Source of the DNA: Ensifer canadensis
Lineage (GTDB): Bacteria; Pseudomonadota; Alphaproteobacteria; Rhizobiales; Rhizobiaceae
Reading direction: 5' to 3'
Assembly (NCBI RefSeq): GCF_017488845.2
Contig: NZ_CP083370.1
Coordinates: 1,550,001-1,614,000 of the forward strand
Length of the DNA stretch: 64,000 bases
Shown here: one piece after another, positions 44,386 to 58,373 of the stretch
Layout: each line of letters opens with the position of its first letter
Position numbering within the stretch: position 1 is the stretch's first letter
Program-made: the position numbers and the translations under genes
The notes under the pieces: model-generated
Told to the model about the DNA's origin: nothing
Databases searched by the model: none
What the model saw: only the letters and a program-made list of their open reading frames with translations

Positions 44386-46374
44386 TCACGGTGTTGCCGG
44401 ATGCAGACGGCTGAGGGAGATGCCGATCATCTCCAGCCCCAGTTCCGCATCGTCCTTCGATATCGGCAGATGTCGGCTGACTGGCCCGGCGACGCGGCCG
44501 CCGTCGTAGAAATAGCCGGCCCCTTTCTCCGCGATCGAGCGAACCAATGTCAGATTTTCGTCGATGTCGGTGTGGAACGTGGAGCCGACGGCGTCGGCCT
44601 CGTCGGCAACGCGACGGGCAAACACGCGCGCCCAATAGGTGCACCCCATGAAGATCGCCAGCGTCTGCCTGACGTGGCCGGGGCGCGTGACAAGCTGCCA
44701 GGAAACGCCAAGGGGCTTGGCCGCCGCGGCAAGCTCGCGGTAGGCGCGGTCGACGGACTGCGACCGCGCAATCAGCGCCATGCCGGAGGCGCCCTCCTTC
44801 GCCGCTTGCAGCAGTCCTGTCAGTTCGCCACACCAGGCCTTGATCGCGAGATCAAGCGATGTTCGCGTACGGGTCGGGAAAACCACGAAGGCAACCACAG
44901 TACCGGCGATGGAGCCGATCAGGGTTTCCTCCAGCCGCAGCTGCAGCAGCTGTGGGGTCAGCACGCCCATCAGGCTGTAGAGCAGCGACAGCACGATAGA
45001 GACGAAGAAGGTCATCGACGCATAGGAAACTGCGAGGAAATAGAACGCGAGAAAGATGCAGAGCGCACTCAGCGGCAGCACCAAATAGATGTTTCCGGCA
45101 ACCAGCGTGCCGGCGACGATGCCGACCACGATGCCAAATAGCGTACCGGCCGAGCGCTGTAGCGCCTTGACCGCCGTATCGCCGCGCGAGCGGGTGTTGG
45201 TAAAAACGAGAAAGGCAGCCAGCACCGCCCAGAACCATCGGTCGCGCGACAGCATCAGCCCGAACACCATGGCGATGCCGGCGGCGAGCGTGATCTGGAT
45301 GGCCGTTTTGAGCGCCGGATTAGACACTGTCAGCTTTGGACGCGTGGACGCCGGGGCAACGGCTCGCTCCACCGGATCCTCGAGATCATGCGCGTCGAGT
45401 TTTTCCAGGCTATGGGCGAGGCGCTGGCGAACATTGCGCAGCCACGAGAGCGCCTTGACGGTCTCGACAAGCCGCTCGTTCGTGCGGTCGATGCGCGCCG
45501 TCTCCGCTTCGATCTCGGCGGAGTTGCGCGTAAGCATCGCTTCGACCAATGCGACCGGAGGCATGGCCTGAAGGCTCAGCACGATGACGCTTTCTGCCGC
45601 CAGATGCAGGTCGAAAAGGTTGATCACCACATCCGACGAGGCAAGGCCGGGCTCGGGTTCCGGGCGTCGGTTCTCGGTCGGAATGAAACTTTCCGCCATC
45701 AGCACCGCCTCCTTGAGGCGCTCTTCCCTCCGGTGCAGCCGGGTGCGATCCGTCTCGATCAGGGTCGGTTTGCGTGCGACATCGACCAGCTCCTCCAGCA
45801 TCTGGTCGACGCGCTGCTGGACGCTGGCCGCAGCGCGCATGAGGTCGCGATAGCGGTGGTCGGGCAGAAGCACGGTGCGGACCAGGTGGGCGACCATGGC
45901 CGAAACCGCTGCACCGAAGACCAGTGCGGGCAACTGGTCAATCGTCGGACGCAGATAAGCTCCGATGAAATAGGACATGAAGGCGAACATGCCGACGGCA
46001 AACCATCTCGGCCCGAAGGAGCGACAATAGACCGCCAGGAAGATGATCGACAGGAAAACGACATCGGAGACGTAGCGGTGGCTCTCCAGCACCGAGGCCA
46101 GCGCGACCATCGAGACGCCAACGATGACGGCGATTATACGGGTCACGAGCTGTTCGCCGTGCGTGCGGTCGCGGACGGCAAGGCCGCCTTCGATCGAGAG
46201 CGAAACGGCAAGGCCGTAGGCTGCCGGCGGCAATGGCGCCACGAGATAGTGGAAGGCCATCAGCAGGCAAACCGACGAAACGATCGTCGCGGTGATGCGC
46301 GTCGCCTGGCGCAGCCGGGAAAAGGCAGGATCATTGGCGAGAAGCCAGTCGCGCACGCGGGAGCGAATTTCCAT
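44386..46374 (-). CDS. FUSC family membrane transporter
   Basis: The 662-residue protein has two sets of about six membrane segments (roughly residues 30-180 and 360-510), each followed by a soluble region, the layout of FUSC/YccS/AaeB-type proteins. These are inner-membrane exporters of aromatic acids or similar compounds in some bacteria. I chose ATG 46374 with AAGG 7 nt upstream; an ATG ten codons earlier is possible. It is divergent from icd across a 267-bp spacer. The substrate is unknown. Confidence 0.88.
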   Translation of the reverse strand: MEIRSRVRDWLLANDPAFSRLRQATRITATIVSSVCLLMAFHYLVAPLPPAAYGLAVSLSIEGGLAVRDRTHGEQLVTRIIAVIVGVSMVALASVLESHRYVSDVVFLSIIFLAVYCRSFGPRWFAVGMFAFMSYFIGAYLRPTIDQLPALVFGAAVSAMVAHLVRTVLLPDHRYRDLMRAAASVQQRVDQMLEELVDVARKPTLIETDRTRLHRREERLKEAVLMAESFIPTENRRPEPEPGLASSDVVINLFDLHLAAESVIVLSLQAMPPVALVEAMLTRNSAEIEAETARIDRTNERLVETVKALSWLRNVRQRLAHSLEKLDAHDLEDPVERAVAPASTRPKLTVSNPALKTAIQITLAAGIAMVFGLMLSRDRWFWAVLAAFLVFTNTRSRGDTAVKALQRSAGTLFGIVVGIVAGTLVAGNIYLVLPLSALCIFLAFYFLAVSYASMTFFVSIVLSLLYSLMGVLTPQLLQLRLEETLIGSIAGTVVAFVVFPTRTRTSLDLAIKAWCGELTGLLQAAKEGASGMALIARSQSVDRAYRELAAAAKPLGVSWQLVTRPGHVRQTLAIFMGCTYWARVFARRVADEADAVGSTFHTDIDENLTLVRSIAEKGAGYFYDGGRVAGPVSRHLPISKDDAELGLEMIGISLSRLHPATP

Positions 46375-46641
46375 CGGATGCCTTTTGCCTGCTACGGTGA
46401 CCATCGACGCGTCACCGCTTCTTCTTGATTAACGCTGCCTCCGATCTTTTCAAGGCGCAGGCCGGCTTAAACCAGTCCAAAACCCATCCTCGGCCCCTGC
46501 CCGCCGGTCGATCGAGTCTCCACCCAAAGTTTCAGCCAAGCATGCTTTGCCTTGCCGTTTCACAATGCTATAGGGCTCTGGATTTTTCTAAAGAGGAAGG
46601 GACATCGCTCCCGTTGTCCCGCTAAGCTACGAGGCATATTC

Positions 46642-47856
46642 ATGGCAAAGATCAAGGTCGCCAATCCGGTCGTCGAACTCGACGGCGATGAGATGACCCG
46701 CATCATCTGGCAGTTCATCAAGGACAAGCTGATCCATCCCTACCTCGACGTCGATCTTGAGTATTATGACCTCGGCATGGAAAACCGCGACGCCACCGAC
46801 GACCAGGTGACGATCGATGCAGCCAACGCCATCAAGAAGCACGGCGTCGGCGTCAAGTGCGCCACGATCACCCCGGACGAAACCCGCGTCGAAGAATTCA
46901 AGCTCAAGAAGATGTGGAAGTCGCCGAACGGCACCATCCGCAACATCCTCGGCGGAGTCATCTTCCGCGAGCCGATCATCTGCAAGAACGTGCCTCGTCT
47001 GGTTCCGGGCTGGACCAAGCCGATCATCGTCGGCCGTCACGCCTTCGGCGACCAGTACCGCGCCACCGACTTCAAGTTCCCCGGCAAGGGCAAGCTGACG
47101 ATGAAGTTCGTCGGCGAAGACGGCAAGGAAATCGAATACGACGTCTTCGACGCACCGTCGGCCGGTGTTGCCATGGGCATGTACAACCTCGACGATTCGA
47201 TCACCGAATTCGCCCGCGCTTCGTTCAACTACGGCATCCAGCGTAAGGTTCCGGTCTACCTCTCGACCAAGAACACCATCCTCAAGGTCTATGACGGCCG
47301 CTTCAAGGACATCTTCCAGAAGGTCTTCGAGGAAGAATTCGCCGAGAAGTTCAAGGAACTGAAGATCTGGTACGAACACCGCCTGATCGACGACATGGTC
47401 GCTTCGGCGCTGAAGTGGTCCGGCGGCTACGTCTGGGCGTGCAAGAACTACGACGGCGACGTCCAGTCCGACATCGTGGCTCAGGGCTTCGGCTCGCTCG
47501 GCCTGATGACCTCGGTTCTGATGACGCCGGACGGCAAGACGGTCGAAGCAGAAGCGGCCCACGGCACCGTGACCCGTCACTACCGCCAGCACGAGAAGGG
47601 CGAAGAGACCTCGACCAACTCGATCGCTTCGATCTTCGCCTGGACCCGTGGCCTTGCCCATCGTGCCAAGCTCGACGGCAATGCCGAACTCGCCCGCTTC
47701 TCCGAAACACTGGAAAAGGTCTGCGTCGATACCGTCGAAGCCGGCTTCATGACCAAGGACCTGGCGCTCCTGATCGGCCCCGACCAGCCGTGGCTCTCGA
47801 CCACCGGCTTCCTCGACAAGATCGACGAGAACCTGAAGAAGGCAATGGCTGCCTGA
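46642..47856 (+). CDS. icd: NADP-dependent isocitrate dehydrogenase
   Basis: The 404-residue TCA-cycle enzyme oxidises isocitrate to 2-oxoglutarate, making NADPH. It is the dimeric, eukaryote-like NADP form common in rhizobia: [33 protein letters not shown] and [15 protein letters not shown] are characteristic. ATG 46642 follows GAGG with 7 nt spacing. A terminator follows about 30 nt after the stop. Confidence 0.98.
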   Translation: MAKIKVANPVVELDGDEMTRIIWQFIKDKLIHPYLDVDLEYYDLGMENRDATDDQVTIDAANAIKKHGVGVKCATITPDETRVEEFKLKKMWKSPNGTIRNILGGVIFREPIICKNVPRLVPGWTKPIIVGRHAFGDQYRATDFKFPGKGKLTMKFVGEDGKEIEYDVFDAPSAGVAMGMYNLDDSITEFARASFNYGIQRKVPVYLSTKNTILKVYDGRFKDIFQKVFEEEFAEKFKELKIWYEHRLIDDMVASALKWSGGYVWACKNYDGDVQSDIVAQGFGSLGLMTSVLMTPDGKTVEAEAAHGTVTRHYRQHEKGEETSTNSIASIFAWTRGLAHRAKLDGNAELARFSETLEKVCVDTVEAGFMTKDLALLIGPDQPWLSTTGFLDKIDENLKKAMAA

Positions 47857-47883
47857 TCGGCACACGCCATCGACCCGAATGCG

Positions 47884-47912
47884 AAACCCGGCCTTGTGCC
47901 GGGTTTCTTTTT
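47884..47912 (+). terminator. Rho-independent terminator of icd
   Basis: AAACCCGGC / GCCGGGTTT around CTTGT, followed by CTTTTT on the plus strand. Confidence 0.9.
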
Positions 47913-47956
47913 GGTTGGATAGCCGCAGTTCCAAGAACCTCTGGCGACCCATTCCC

Positions 47957-48072
47957 TCTGTCATGCTCGGGCTTGACCCGAGCATCCAGGCCAAGCCTCT
48001 TGAGCCCAAGGACATCTGTGCGTTGGCGACGGCTCAGGTGGATCCTCGGGGCAAGCCCGAGGATGACGAGAG
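47957..48072. repeat. Paired palindromic intergenic repeat
   Basis: Two hairpins face each other: 47961-47986 (ATGCTCGGG/CCCGAGCAT around CTTGA) and 48042-48066 (ATCCTCGGG/CCCGAGGAT around GCAAG). The spacer is about 55 bp. The arrangement resembles the widespread alphaproteobacterial palindromic repeat with GACCCGAG cores; it lies between icd and the convergent AraC-type gene. Confidence 0.7.
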
Positions 48073-48084
48073 AAGTCGAGCGGG

Positions 48085-48936
48085 TCATTTCAGCGGCAGA
48101 TAGATCTCGCTCAAGAGCTCGGTCGGCGGCACGTCGCGCGGATTGTTGAGATACTTCTCGAACATCAGGCTGTCGCGCACCTCGCGGCCGGATTGCGGCA
48201 GCCACGTGCCGTAAAGCCATTGATAGGCCAAGGGCATGTCCGCATAGGGGCCTTTGTGGCGCAGAACGGCATAGCGTCCGCCCTCGAGCGTCTGGGGTGT
48301 CAGCGGTGCATCGGCAGGCAGGGTCTCCTTGGCGGTGACGCAGGCAAAGGAGCGCAGCCTGTCCGCCGGCACCAGTTCCGGATCATCCAGATAGATGCCG
48401 ATCATCTCCATGTCCGGACGATAAAGATTGCGCGAAATCAGTGTGCCGTAGAGCGTCTCGAATGCCTTGCCGATGCCCATATAAGAGCCGGAGTGGGCGA
48501 CGCCGACGAGATCGAAGCCGTCGATCTCCTTGAGGGTGACTTCATACATATCCGCAATTCCTTCCGATGAAGCGGTTTCGAAGGTTTTGTGGCTGCCCTC
48601 CCTCCGATACCGCGCCGGCGGCAGTCCATAGACGGCCTTGAAGGTGCGGTTGAAGGATTGAATATTGGGGTAGCCAGAGCGCTGCGCGATCGCTTCGACA
48701 GGAAGATCGGACTGCACGAGATCGGCGGCGGCCTTCTGCAGCCGTAGCCGCTTGACCGTTGCCGCCAACGTCTCGCCGTGGACGGCCCTGTAGATTCGGT
48801 GCCAGTGGTGTGGCGACAGGCAGGCGATTTCAGCGAGACGGTCGAGATCGAGCTCCTCGTTGAGATGGCCGTAAATGTAGTCGCTCACCCTGTGCAGCCG
48901 TCTTTCGTAGCTTGCCCAGGTCGCCCGCTCGTCCAT
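48085..48936 (-). CDS. AraC-family regulator with GyrI-like effector domain
   Basis: The 283-residue protein has an N-terminal AraC DNA-binding domain (residues about 10-110: LDRLAEIACLSPHHWHRIYRAVHGE, AIAQRSGYPNIQSFNRTFKAVYGLPPARYRR) and a C-terminal GyrI-like small-molecule binding domain (about 130-283). Such regulators (Rob/SoxS-like layout) often control drug or stress responses. The inducing ligand is unknown. It starts at ATG 48936 and converges with icd. Confidence 0.93.
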   Translation of the reverse strand: MDERATWASYERRLHRVSDYIYGHLNEELDLDRLAEIACLSPHHWHRIYRAVHGETLAATVKRLRLQKAAADLVQSDLPVEAIAQRSGYPNIQSFNRTFKAVYGLPPARYRREGSHKTFETASSEGIADMYEVTLKEIDGFDLVGVAHSGSYMGIGKAFETLYGTLISRNLYRPDMEMIGIYLDDPELVPADRLRSFACVTAKETLPADAPLTPQTLEGGRYAVLRHKGPYADMPLAYQWLYGTWLPQSGREVRDSLMFEKYLNNPRDVPPTELLSEIYLPLK

Positions 48937-49040
48937 GTCTAGCCCTTCGCGCTTTGCTCACGGATCGGTAGACCATAGACGACTTTGACAAATCCTGCGG
49001 AGTTTTGCGGCGAGCATGCAGAGGGGGCAATCGCAATCAC

Positions 49041-49071
49041 AAAAAAGGACGCCCGAAACCGGCGCCCTTTT
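49041..49071 (-). terminator. Candidate terminator downstream of alaS
   Basis: On the minus strand AAAGGGCGCC-GGTTTCG-GGCGTCCTTT with one bulge is followed by TTT. It lies beyond the RIME1-like element, so that element would be in the alaS 3' untranslated region. Confidence 0.65.
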
Positions 49072-49090
49072 CAATTTCACGTTTCTGCGC

Positions 49091-49196
49091 CTACAGCGCC
49101 GCGCATCAAGTATGACGCGCAAATGGCACTGTAACACCTTAAACTTGCTGCATAATTTTATCCCCCAATCGCATCCGATTTGAGGAATTATGCAGT
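49091..49196 (-). repeat. RIME1-like palindromic intergenic element, copy 2
   Basis: About 106 bp. On the minus strand it starts TGCATAATTCC, pairs with ATTATGCAG, and ends GCGCGGCGCTGTAG. It aligns with copies at 13644-13752 and 63500-63601. It directly follows the alaS stop, which ends at 49201. Confidence 0.75.
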
Positions 49197-49200
49197 GTCC

Positions 49201-51864
<2,664 letters not shown>

Positions 51865-52034
51865 CTTGCGTCCTATCTGTGCACCAATTCAGGCCCAGGC
51901 CCCGGCATCTGCCGCGCCACTCGCCGTTATCCTTCGACCCCGCGGCCATCGCTGACGGCTGCGCCCTCCAACGCCCTCGGTCGCCGGAACCACAGGCTTT
52001 TATCGTTCGCGTATCATGCTGTCCAGACGGCAGC

Positions 52035-52067
52035 AAAAAACCGGCCGCCGATGAAGGCGACCGGTTT
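52035..52067 (-). terminator. Rho-independent terminator of recA
   Basis: On the minus strand AAACCGGTCGCC / GGCGGCCGGTTT with a 6-nt loop is followed by TTTT. One mismatch in the stem. Confidence 0.85.
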
Positions 52068-52093
52068 TGAAAGCTTGAAGCTCGGCTCGCTGC

Positions 52094-53182
52094 TTATGCT
52101 TCGGCAGCGTCGTCGCCGTCGTCGGGTTCCGGACCACCATTCTCGAGGAACCGGTCGGCGATCAGGCCGGCGTTCTGACGCAGAGCCGTCTCGATCTCGC
52201 GCGACAGGTCCGGATTGTCCCTGAGGAACGACTTGGCGTTCTCGCGACCCTGGCCGAGGCGCTGGCTGTTATAGGAGAACCAGGCACCGGACTTCTCGAC
52301 GATACCAGCCTTGACGCCGAGATCGACGAGTTCGCCGGTCTTCGAGACGCCTTCGCCATACATGATGTCGAATTCGACCTGCTTGAAGGGAGGCGCCATC
52401 TTGTTCTTGACGACCTTGACGCGCGTCTGGTTGCCGACGACTTCTTCGCGCTCCTTGACGGAACCGATACGGCGGATGTCGAGGCGAACGGAGGCGTAGA
52501 ACTTCAGCGCATTGCCGCCCGTCGTCGTTTCCGGCGAACCGAACATGACGCCGATCTTCATGCGGATCTGGTTGATGAAGACCACCATGCAGTTCGACTT
52601 CGAGATCGAGGCGGTCAACTTGCGCAGCGCCTGGCTCATCAGACGGGCCTGCATGCCCGGCAGGCTGTCGCCCATTTCGCCTTCGATTTCGGCGCGCGGC
52701 ACGAGCGCTGCGACGGAGTCGATGACGAGAACGTCGATCGCCCCGGAGCGTACCAGCGTATCGGTGATTTCGAGCGCCTGTTCGCCGGTATCGGGCTGCG
52801 AGATCAGCAGGTTTTCGAGATCGACGCCCAGCTTGCGCGCATAAACCGGGTCGAGTGCGTGTTCGGCGTCGACGAAGGCGCAGATGCCGCCCTTCTTCTG
52901 TGCTTCTGCGATGGTCTGCAGCGCCAGCGTCGTCTTGCCCGAGCTTTCCGGACCATAGATTTCGACGATGCGGCCCTTCGGCAAGCCACCAATGCCGAGT
53001 GCGATGTCCAGGCTGAGAGAGCCGGTCGAAACCGTCTCGATCTCGATGATGCTGTCCTTCCCACCGAGCTTCATGATCGATCCCTTGCCGAACGACCGTT
53101 CGATCTGGGAAAGTGCCGCTTCAAGTGCCTTGCTTTTATCCACCGATTTGTCCTCTACGAGCCGCAAAGAGTTTTGTGCCAT
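52094..53182 (-). CDS. recA: Recombinase RecA
   Basis: The 362-residue protein forms ATP-bound filaments on ssDNA for strand exchange and triggers LexA self-cleavage. Walker A is GPESSGKTT, and [16 protein letters not shown] and [12 protein letters not shown] (loops L1/L2) are intact. The acidic C-terminus ([12 protein letters not shown]) is normal. ATG 53182 follows AAAGGTGGACCAA; no intein. An SOS-type operator lies about 70 nt upstream. Confidence 0.98.
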   Translation of the reverse strand: MAQNSLRLVEDKSVDKSKALEAALSQIERSFGKGSIMKLGGKDSIIEIETVSTGSLSLDIALGIGGLPKGRIVEIYGPESSGKTTLALQTIAEAQKKGGICAFVDAEHALDPVYARKLGVDLENLLISQPDTGEQALEITDTLVRSGAIDVLVIDSVAALVPRAEIEGEMGDSLPGMQARLMSQALRKLTASISKSNCMVVFINQIRMKIGVMFGSPETTTGGNALKFYASVRLDIRRIGSVKEREEVVGNQTRVKVVKNKMAPPFKQVEFDIMYGEGVSKTGELVDLGVKAGIVEKSGAWFSYNSQRLGQGRENAKSFLRDNPDLSREIETALRQNAGLIADRFLENGGPEPDDGDDAAEA

Positions 53183-53241
53183 TTGGTCCACCTTTAGGTT
53201 ATTGAAGCTACCGAGGCAATGAAGCCGCCGCACGAGTTTTT

Positions 53242-53267
53242 GTACATGTTTTGTTCCGTTTTTGCAA
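53242..53267 (-). promoter_or_regulatory. SOS (LexA-type) operator and candidate promoter of recA
   Basis: The plus strand reads TTG-N11-CAA at 53251-53267 and GTAC-N7-GTTC at 53242-53256, i.e. one mismatch from the GTTC-N7-GTTC alphaproteobacterial SOS box. On the minus strand the boxes CTTGCA and GTACAA are 17 nt apart, a plausible -35/-10, with the operator between them. LexA would block this promoter. Confidence 0.65.
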
Positions 53268-53421
53268 GAGCAGGACAAGACATTGAAAAATAGGAATTAT
53301 TCGGATTGTGTTCGATTCATGTTCACGCTTTGCTGCGTAATTTTTTTGGCAGCGCCAGGCGCACCCTGAGACGATGAACCCTCCCGATCCGATTCGGCCG
53401 ATAGACAGCAGAGGAACATTC

Positions 53422-54369
53422 ATGAAGGAAGGCGAAATCGCCGTCTTCGGCGGCGCTCATATCGATCGGCGCGGCCGCATCTCGGGCACGACCGCACCCG
53501 GTTCGAGCAACCCCGGCACCTGGTTCGAAGAGGCAGGTGGCGGCGGCTTCAACGCTGCGCGCAACCTGGCACGACTGGGTCATAGCGTCCGGATGATCAG
53601 CACGCGCGGTGGTGACGCTGCTGGCGACATCGTGACGGCGGCCGCAGCGGCTGCCGGCGTCATCGACAATCCCCTCACCTTTCTCGACCGCCAGACGCCG
53701 AGCTACACTGCGATCATTGAAAATGACGGCAACCTGGTGATCGCCCTTGCCGACATGGATCTCTACCGGATGTTCTCGCCGCGCCAGTTGCAGCGGCGCG
53801 CATTGCGCGATGCCATCGCCGACAGCCGGCTGGTGCTGACCGATGCGAACCTGCCCGAAGAAACCATCGCCGCCCTCGTAGCGGCGGCGTCGACGGATGG
53901 GCGCATTGTCGCCGGTATCGCCGTATCGCCGGCAAAGGTGATCCGATTCCAGCCGAGCCTGGTCAGGCTCAGCTTCCTGTTCATGAACGAGGCCGAGGCG
54001 CGGGCGCTCACCGGCAAGGATGCGGCGGATGCTGAGGGTTGGCCGCCGCTTTTGCGCGCCGCCGGGCTCAATGGCGGCGTCGTTACCCGAGGCGGCAGAG
54101 CGGTCGTCGCCTTCGATCGCGAAACCGTCTGCGTCGCGACGCCGCCGGCCCTGCCGGAGCTCGCCGATGTTACCGGCGCCGGCGATGCCCTGGCATCAGG
54201 CTTCCTCACCGCCCGTCTTGCCGGCCATGATCTGTCGGAATGCCTGCGGCGCGGCATTGCCGCCGCCGGCATTACGCTTCGCTCTCCCTTGGCCGCCTCG
54301 GAACAAATGTCGCAGGCCAACCTCGAACAGGCACTGGCCCTTGTGCCGGCACCTCAAATGCTGGCATGA
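53422..54369 (+). CDS. psuK: PfkB-family carbohydrate kinase, probable pseudouridine kinase
   Basis: The 315-residue protein is a ribokinase-type (PfkB) kinase: GGGGFNAARNLARLG near the N-terminus and DVTGAGDALASGFL near the C-terminus (catalytic Asp in GAGD). The next gene is a pseudouridine-5'-phosphate glycosidase, so the substrate is probably pseudouridine. ATG 53422 follows GAGGAACATTC. The genes are 31 nt apart. Confidence 0.9.
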   Translation: MKEGEIAVFGGAHIDRRGRISGTTAPGSSNPGTWFEEAGGGGFNAARNLARLGHSVRMISTRGGDAAGDIVTAAAAAAGVIDNPLTFLDRQTPSYTAIIENDGNLVIALADMDLYRMFSPRQLQRRALRDAIADSRLVLTDANLPEETIAALVAAASTDGRIVAGIAVSPAKVIRFQPSLVRLSFLFMNEAEARALTGKDAADAEGWPPLLRAAGLNGGVVTRGGRAVVAFDRETVCVATPPALPELADVTGAGDALASGFLTARLAGHDLSECLRRGIAAAGITLRSPLAASEQMSQANLEQALALVPAPQMLA

Positions 54370-54400
54370 ACGCCGCCAGCCGAACTCCCAAGGAAAAACC

Positions 54401-55330
<930 letters not shown>

Positions 55331-55355
55331 TCGACTGACATTAAGATCATAAGAG

Positions 55356-55386
55356 AAAAGCCCGGCGCGAAAGCGTCGGGCTTTTT
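55356..55386 (+). terminator. Rho-independent terminator of psuG
   Basis: AAAAGCCCG / CGGGCTTTTT with a GC-rich inner part (GCGCGAAAGCGT) on the plus strand. Confidence 0.88.
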
Positions 55387-55472
55387 GTTGGACTGCAATT
55401 CTTGGCGAGCGCCGAAATGCGCGCCGCGATTTCTCAGATTCGCTCAATGCACTGCGCAGTTTCGCGCACGCC

Positions 55473-58097
55473 TCAGGAGTCCAGCATCTCGCGCACGGCC
55501 ACGGCCAGTTGCTTCAGCGAGAACGGTTTCGGAAGGAAGCCGAATTTGGCGTCGGCAGGAAGATTGCGGGCGAAGGCATCTTCCGCGTAACCCGAGACGA
55601 AGATGAACTTCAGGTCCGGGTACTTCTTGCGCAGCTCCGTCAAGAGTGTCGGCCCGTCCATTTCCGGCATCACCACGTCCGAAACGACGATATCGACGGC
55701 GCCATCGAGCTCCTCCATGATCTCGAGTGCTTCGACGCCAGAGCCTGCCTCGTGCACGGTATAGCCGCGGGTCTCGAGCATGCGCTTGCCGCCGCGGCGG
55801 ACCGCTTCTTCGTCCTCTACCAGGAGGACGACGGCTGAATCACCGGTGAGATCGGTCGGTTCCTCGGTCTTGGCGACTGGCTTGGCGACAGCTTCAGCCG
55901 GCGGCAGCGTCACCGCCCCATTGGATGCGCCCTGCGTCGGTTCACCCGCGGCTTCCGGAATGTCGATATGGCGCGGCAGCAGGATGCGGAAGGTGGTTCC
56001 CTTGCCGACTTCGGATTCCGGATAGATGTAGCCGCCGGATTGCTTGACGATGCCGTAGACCATCGAAAGACCAAGGCCCGTGCCCTTGCCGACTTCCTTG
56101 GTGGTGAAGAAGGGCTCGAAGATCTTGTCGAGAATTTCTGGCGGAATACCGGTTCCCTGGTCGGAAACCTCCACCATGACGAAATCTTCCTCCGGCAGTT
56201 CGCGCCGGCCAATGGCCGCGATTTCCGTTGCCGGCAGATTGCGCGTGCGAAGCGTGATGATGCCGCCTGACGGCATGGCATCGCGCGCATTGACGGCAAG
56301 GTTGAGCAGCACCTGCTCGAACTGGCCGAGATCCGTGCGCACCGGCCAGAGATCGCGCCCGTAGTCGACTTCGACCTTGACGTTGGTCCCGGTCATGCGA
56401 TCGACGAGCATGCGCAGGTCGCCGATCACGTCGGTCATGCTCAGCACTGTCGGCCGCATGGTCTGCTTGCGCGAGAAGGCGAGCAACTGCCTGACGAGCA
56501 CCGCCGCACGATTGGCGTTGCGCTTGATCTCCATCAGATCGGCAAAGCTCGCATCGGCCGGTCGCGCCGACAAAAGCAGGTGGTCGGAGGACAGCAGGAT
56601 CGCCGTCAGCACGTTGTTGAAATCGTGCGCGATGCCGCCCGCAAGCGTGCCGACCGCATTCATCTTCTGCGTCTGCGCCATCTGGTTTTCGAGCGCCTTC
56701 TGCTCGGTAATCTCCAGCGCGTAGATGATCGCTGCCTCTTCCGGAGCCTGATCGCTCTGGTCGATGACGGCATTGATATAGAAGCGGAAATGCCGCTCGC
56801 CATCGGCCGGGTGCAAGGCGTCGATCGGCGCGATATCGCCCTGGCGATCCTTGGCGGCGGCAAGCGCCTCATGCAGACGGCCCTTTTCCGTCGGATGCAC
56901 CACCGTTTCGATCAGCGCGCCACGCTCGACATCGTCCTGGGAGACAAGGCCGGAAAACAGCTTGAGGAACGGCGCATTGGTGCGAAGGATGCGACCGTTG
57001 CCGTCGACCGAGGCGATGGCCATCGGCGTATTGTTGAAGAAGCGGGTGAAGCGCATCGCAGCGCTCGACGCCGACTGATCCTCGTCCTCGCCGCCGTCGC
57101 GCGACATGACGATGGTCCGGCTTTCGCCGGGCGCGCCATCGCGTGCCGACGACACGCGGTGCACCATGCGCACCGGCAGGCTCTGGCCGTTGGACTTGCG
57201 CAGATCGAGATCCAGCACCTTGGTCTTCTTCAGGCCTGGCTCCGCCTGCACCGATTGCACCAGCGTCAACCCCTCGCCGGCGACAAGATCGCCGATGCTC
57301 ATGGAGCCCGGCTGGAATTTTGTCAGGTCGATGCCCAGCCAATCCGCAAGGGTAGCGTTGATGTAGAAGATCTCGCCCTTGCGCCCGGCGGAGAAGAAGC
57401 CGGCCGGAGCATGGTCGAGATAATCGATGGCGTTCTGCAGTTCCTTGAAGAACCGCTCCTGGTCGTCACGTTCGGCGGTGATGTCGGCAATCTGCCAGAG
57501 ATAGAGCGGGTTGCGGTCACTATCTTCGAGCGGCAACACCCGGGCCTTCAAGCGAAACCAGTGGGCACCAGAGCCGCTGGACGCAGCACCGGTCGCCAGC
57601 GGCTTCAACAGCCGAAACTCCTCGTGCCCCTGCTTGCCTTCGTGCAGACCGTTGGTGAGGCGGTAGATCGCTTCGGTCGCCTCGCGGTTTCGCGACAGGA
57701 TCGTTTCGAGCGACTGGATGCCGGCAGAATTCTTCGCGCCGGTCAGCGCGCCGTAGGCGGCGTTGGCGTAAATGATGCGGCCCTTGCGGTCGGTGACGAT
57801 CGTGCCGTCTTCATGGGCGTCGAGAAAGGCGCGCGCCAGTTCGTCCGGCCGCGATTGCGGCATCACCTCGATGAAGCCGATGACCGACGAGACGAGGAAG
57901 AAGATGCCGACCATGGCAAGAACGCCAAGGATGCCGAGCACGATCTCGTTGTCCAACTCGTTCTTGAAGATCACGAAGGCGATCGCAGAGACGGTCAGAA
58001 CGATCGCAAGCAGGACGATCCGCATGACGGTTCCCGGCCTGACGCCACGGTCAACAACCGGCATCTGGTAGTCACCTGACTGCCGCATTTTCGTCAT
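55473..58097 (-). CDS. cckA: Hybrid histidine kinase CckA
   Basis: The 874-residue protein controls the CtrA cell-cycle pathway in alphaproteobacteria. It has two membrane segments (about residues 24-45 and 52-78), PAS domains (about 85-480), a HisKA with GGIAHDFNN (His about 491), an ATPase domain and a receiver domain with [10 protein letters not shown] (Asp about 807). It passes phosphate to ChpT and then CtrA, and can also dephosphorylate. ATG 58097 follows GAGGACCCG; the frame is open a little further upstream. The FliO-like gene is divergent 270 nt away. Confidence 0.95.
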   Translation of the reverse strand: MTKMRQSGDYQMPVVDRGVRPGTVMRIVLLAIVLTVSAIAFVIFKNELDNEIVLGILGVLAMVGIFFLVSSVIGFIEVMPQSRPDELARAFLDAHEDGTIVTDRKGRIIYANAAYGALTGAKNSAGIQSLETILSRNREATEAIYRLTNGLHEGKQGHEEFRLLKPLATGAASSGSGAHWFRLKARVLPLEDSDRNPLYLWQIADITAERDDQERFFKELQNAIDYLDHAPAGFFSAGRKGEIFYINATLADWLGIDLTKFQPGSMSIGDLVAGEGLTLVQSVQAEPGLKKTKVLDLDLRKSNGQSLPVRMVHRVSSARDGAPGESRTIVMSRDGGEDEDQSASSAAMRFTRFFNNTPMAIASVDGNGRILRTNAPFLKLFSGLVSQDDVERGALIETVVHPTEKGRLHEALAAAKDRQGDIAPIDALHPADGERHFRFYINAVIDQSDQAPEEAAIIYALEITEQKALENQMAQTQKMNAVGTLAGGIAHDFNNVLTAILLSSDHLLLSARPADASFADLMEIKRNANRAAVLVRQLLAFSRKQTMRPTVLSMTDVIGDLRMLVDRMTGTNVKVEVDYGRDLWPVRTDLGQFEQVLLNLAVNARDAMPSGGIITLRTRNLPATEIAAIGRRELPEEDFVMVEVSDQGTGIPPEILDKIFEPFFTTKEVGKGTGLGLSMVYGIVKQSGGYIYPESEVGKGTTFRILLPRHIDIPEAAGEPTQGASNGAVTLPPAEAVAKPVAKTEEPTDLTGDSAVVLLVEDEEAVRRGGKRMLETRGYTVHEAGSGVEALEIMEELDGAVDIVVSDVVMPEMDGPTLLTELRKKYPDLKFIFVSGYAEDAFARNLPADAKFGFLPKPFSLKQLAVAVREMLDS

Positions 58098-58373
58098 CGG
58101 GTCCTCATCTGCCGCCAATACCGCCCGGCACATAGCCGATACGGTCCGGCGCTCCGGCCGGCATCCGCGCAATCCGCCAGGTGAAATCGGCCAATCCCGA
58201 CACGCCCTCGATCATTCGGATAGGAATCATCTTTAACGATCAGAGATAACAGCAAAAAGCACCTGTGCGGAAGCGCAGCGGTCAATTCACAGGGAATGTC
58301 GGCGAAGTGCTTGTCCAAGCCCGAAAAAAGCCGTCAAATACTGCCACTCGAAAGGCTTTAAGGAGTTCAGCCT

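Noticed and set aside
46627..48015. 462-codon minus-strand frame over icd
   Set aside because: Antisense to icd, no recognisable domain and no start signal.
56580..58079. 499-codon plus-strand frame over cckA
   Set aside because: Antisense to cckA kinase domains; no protein-like hydrophobic pattern.
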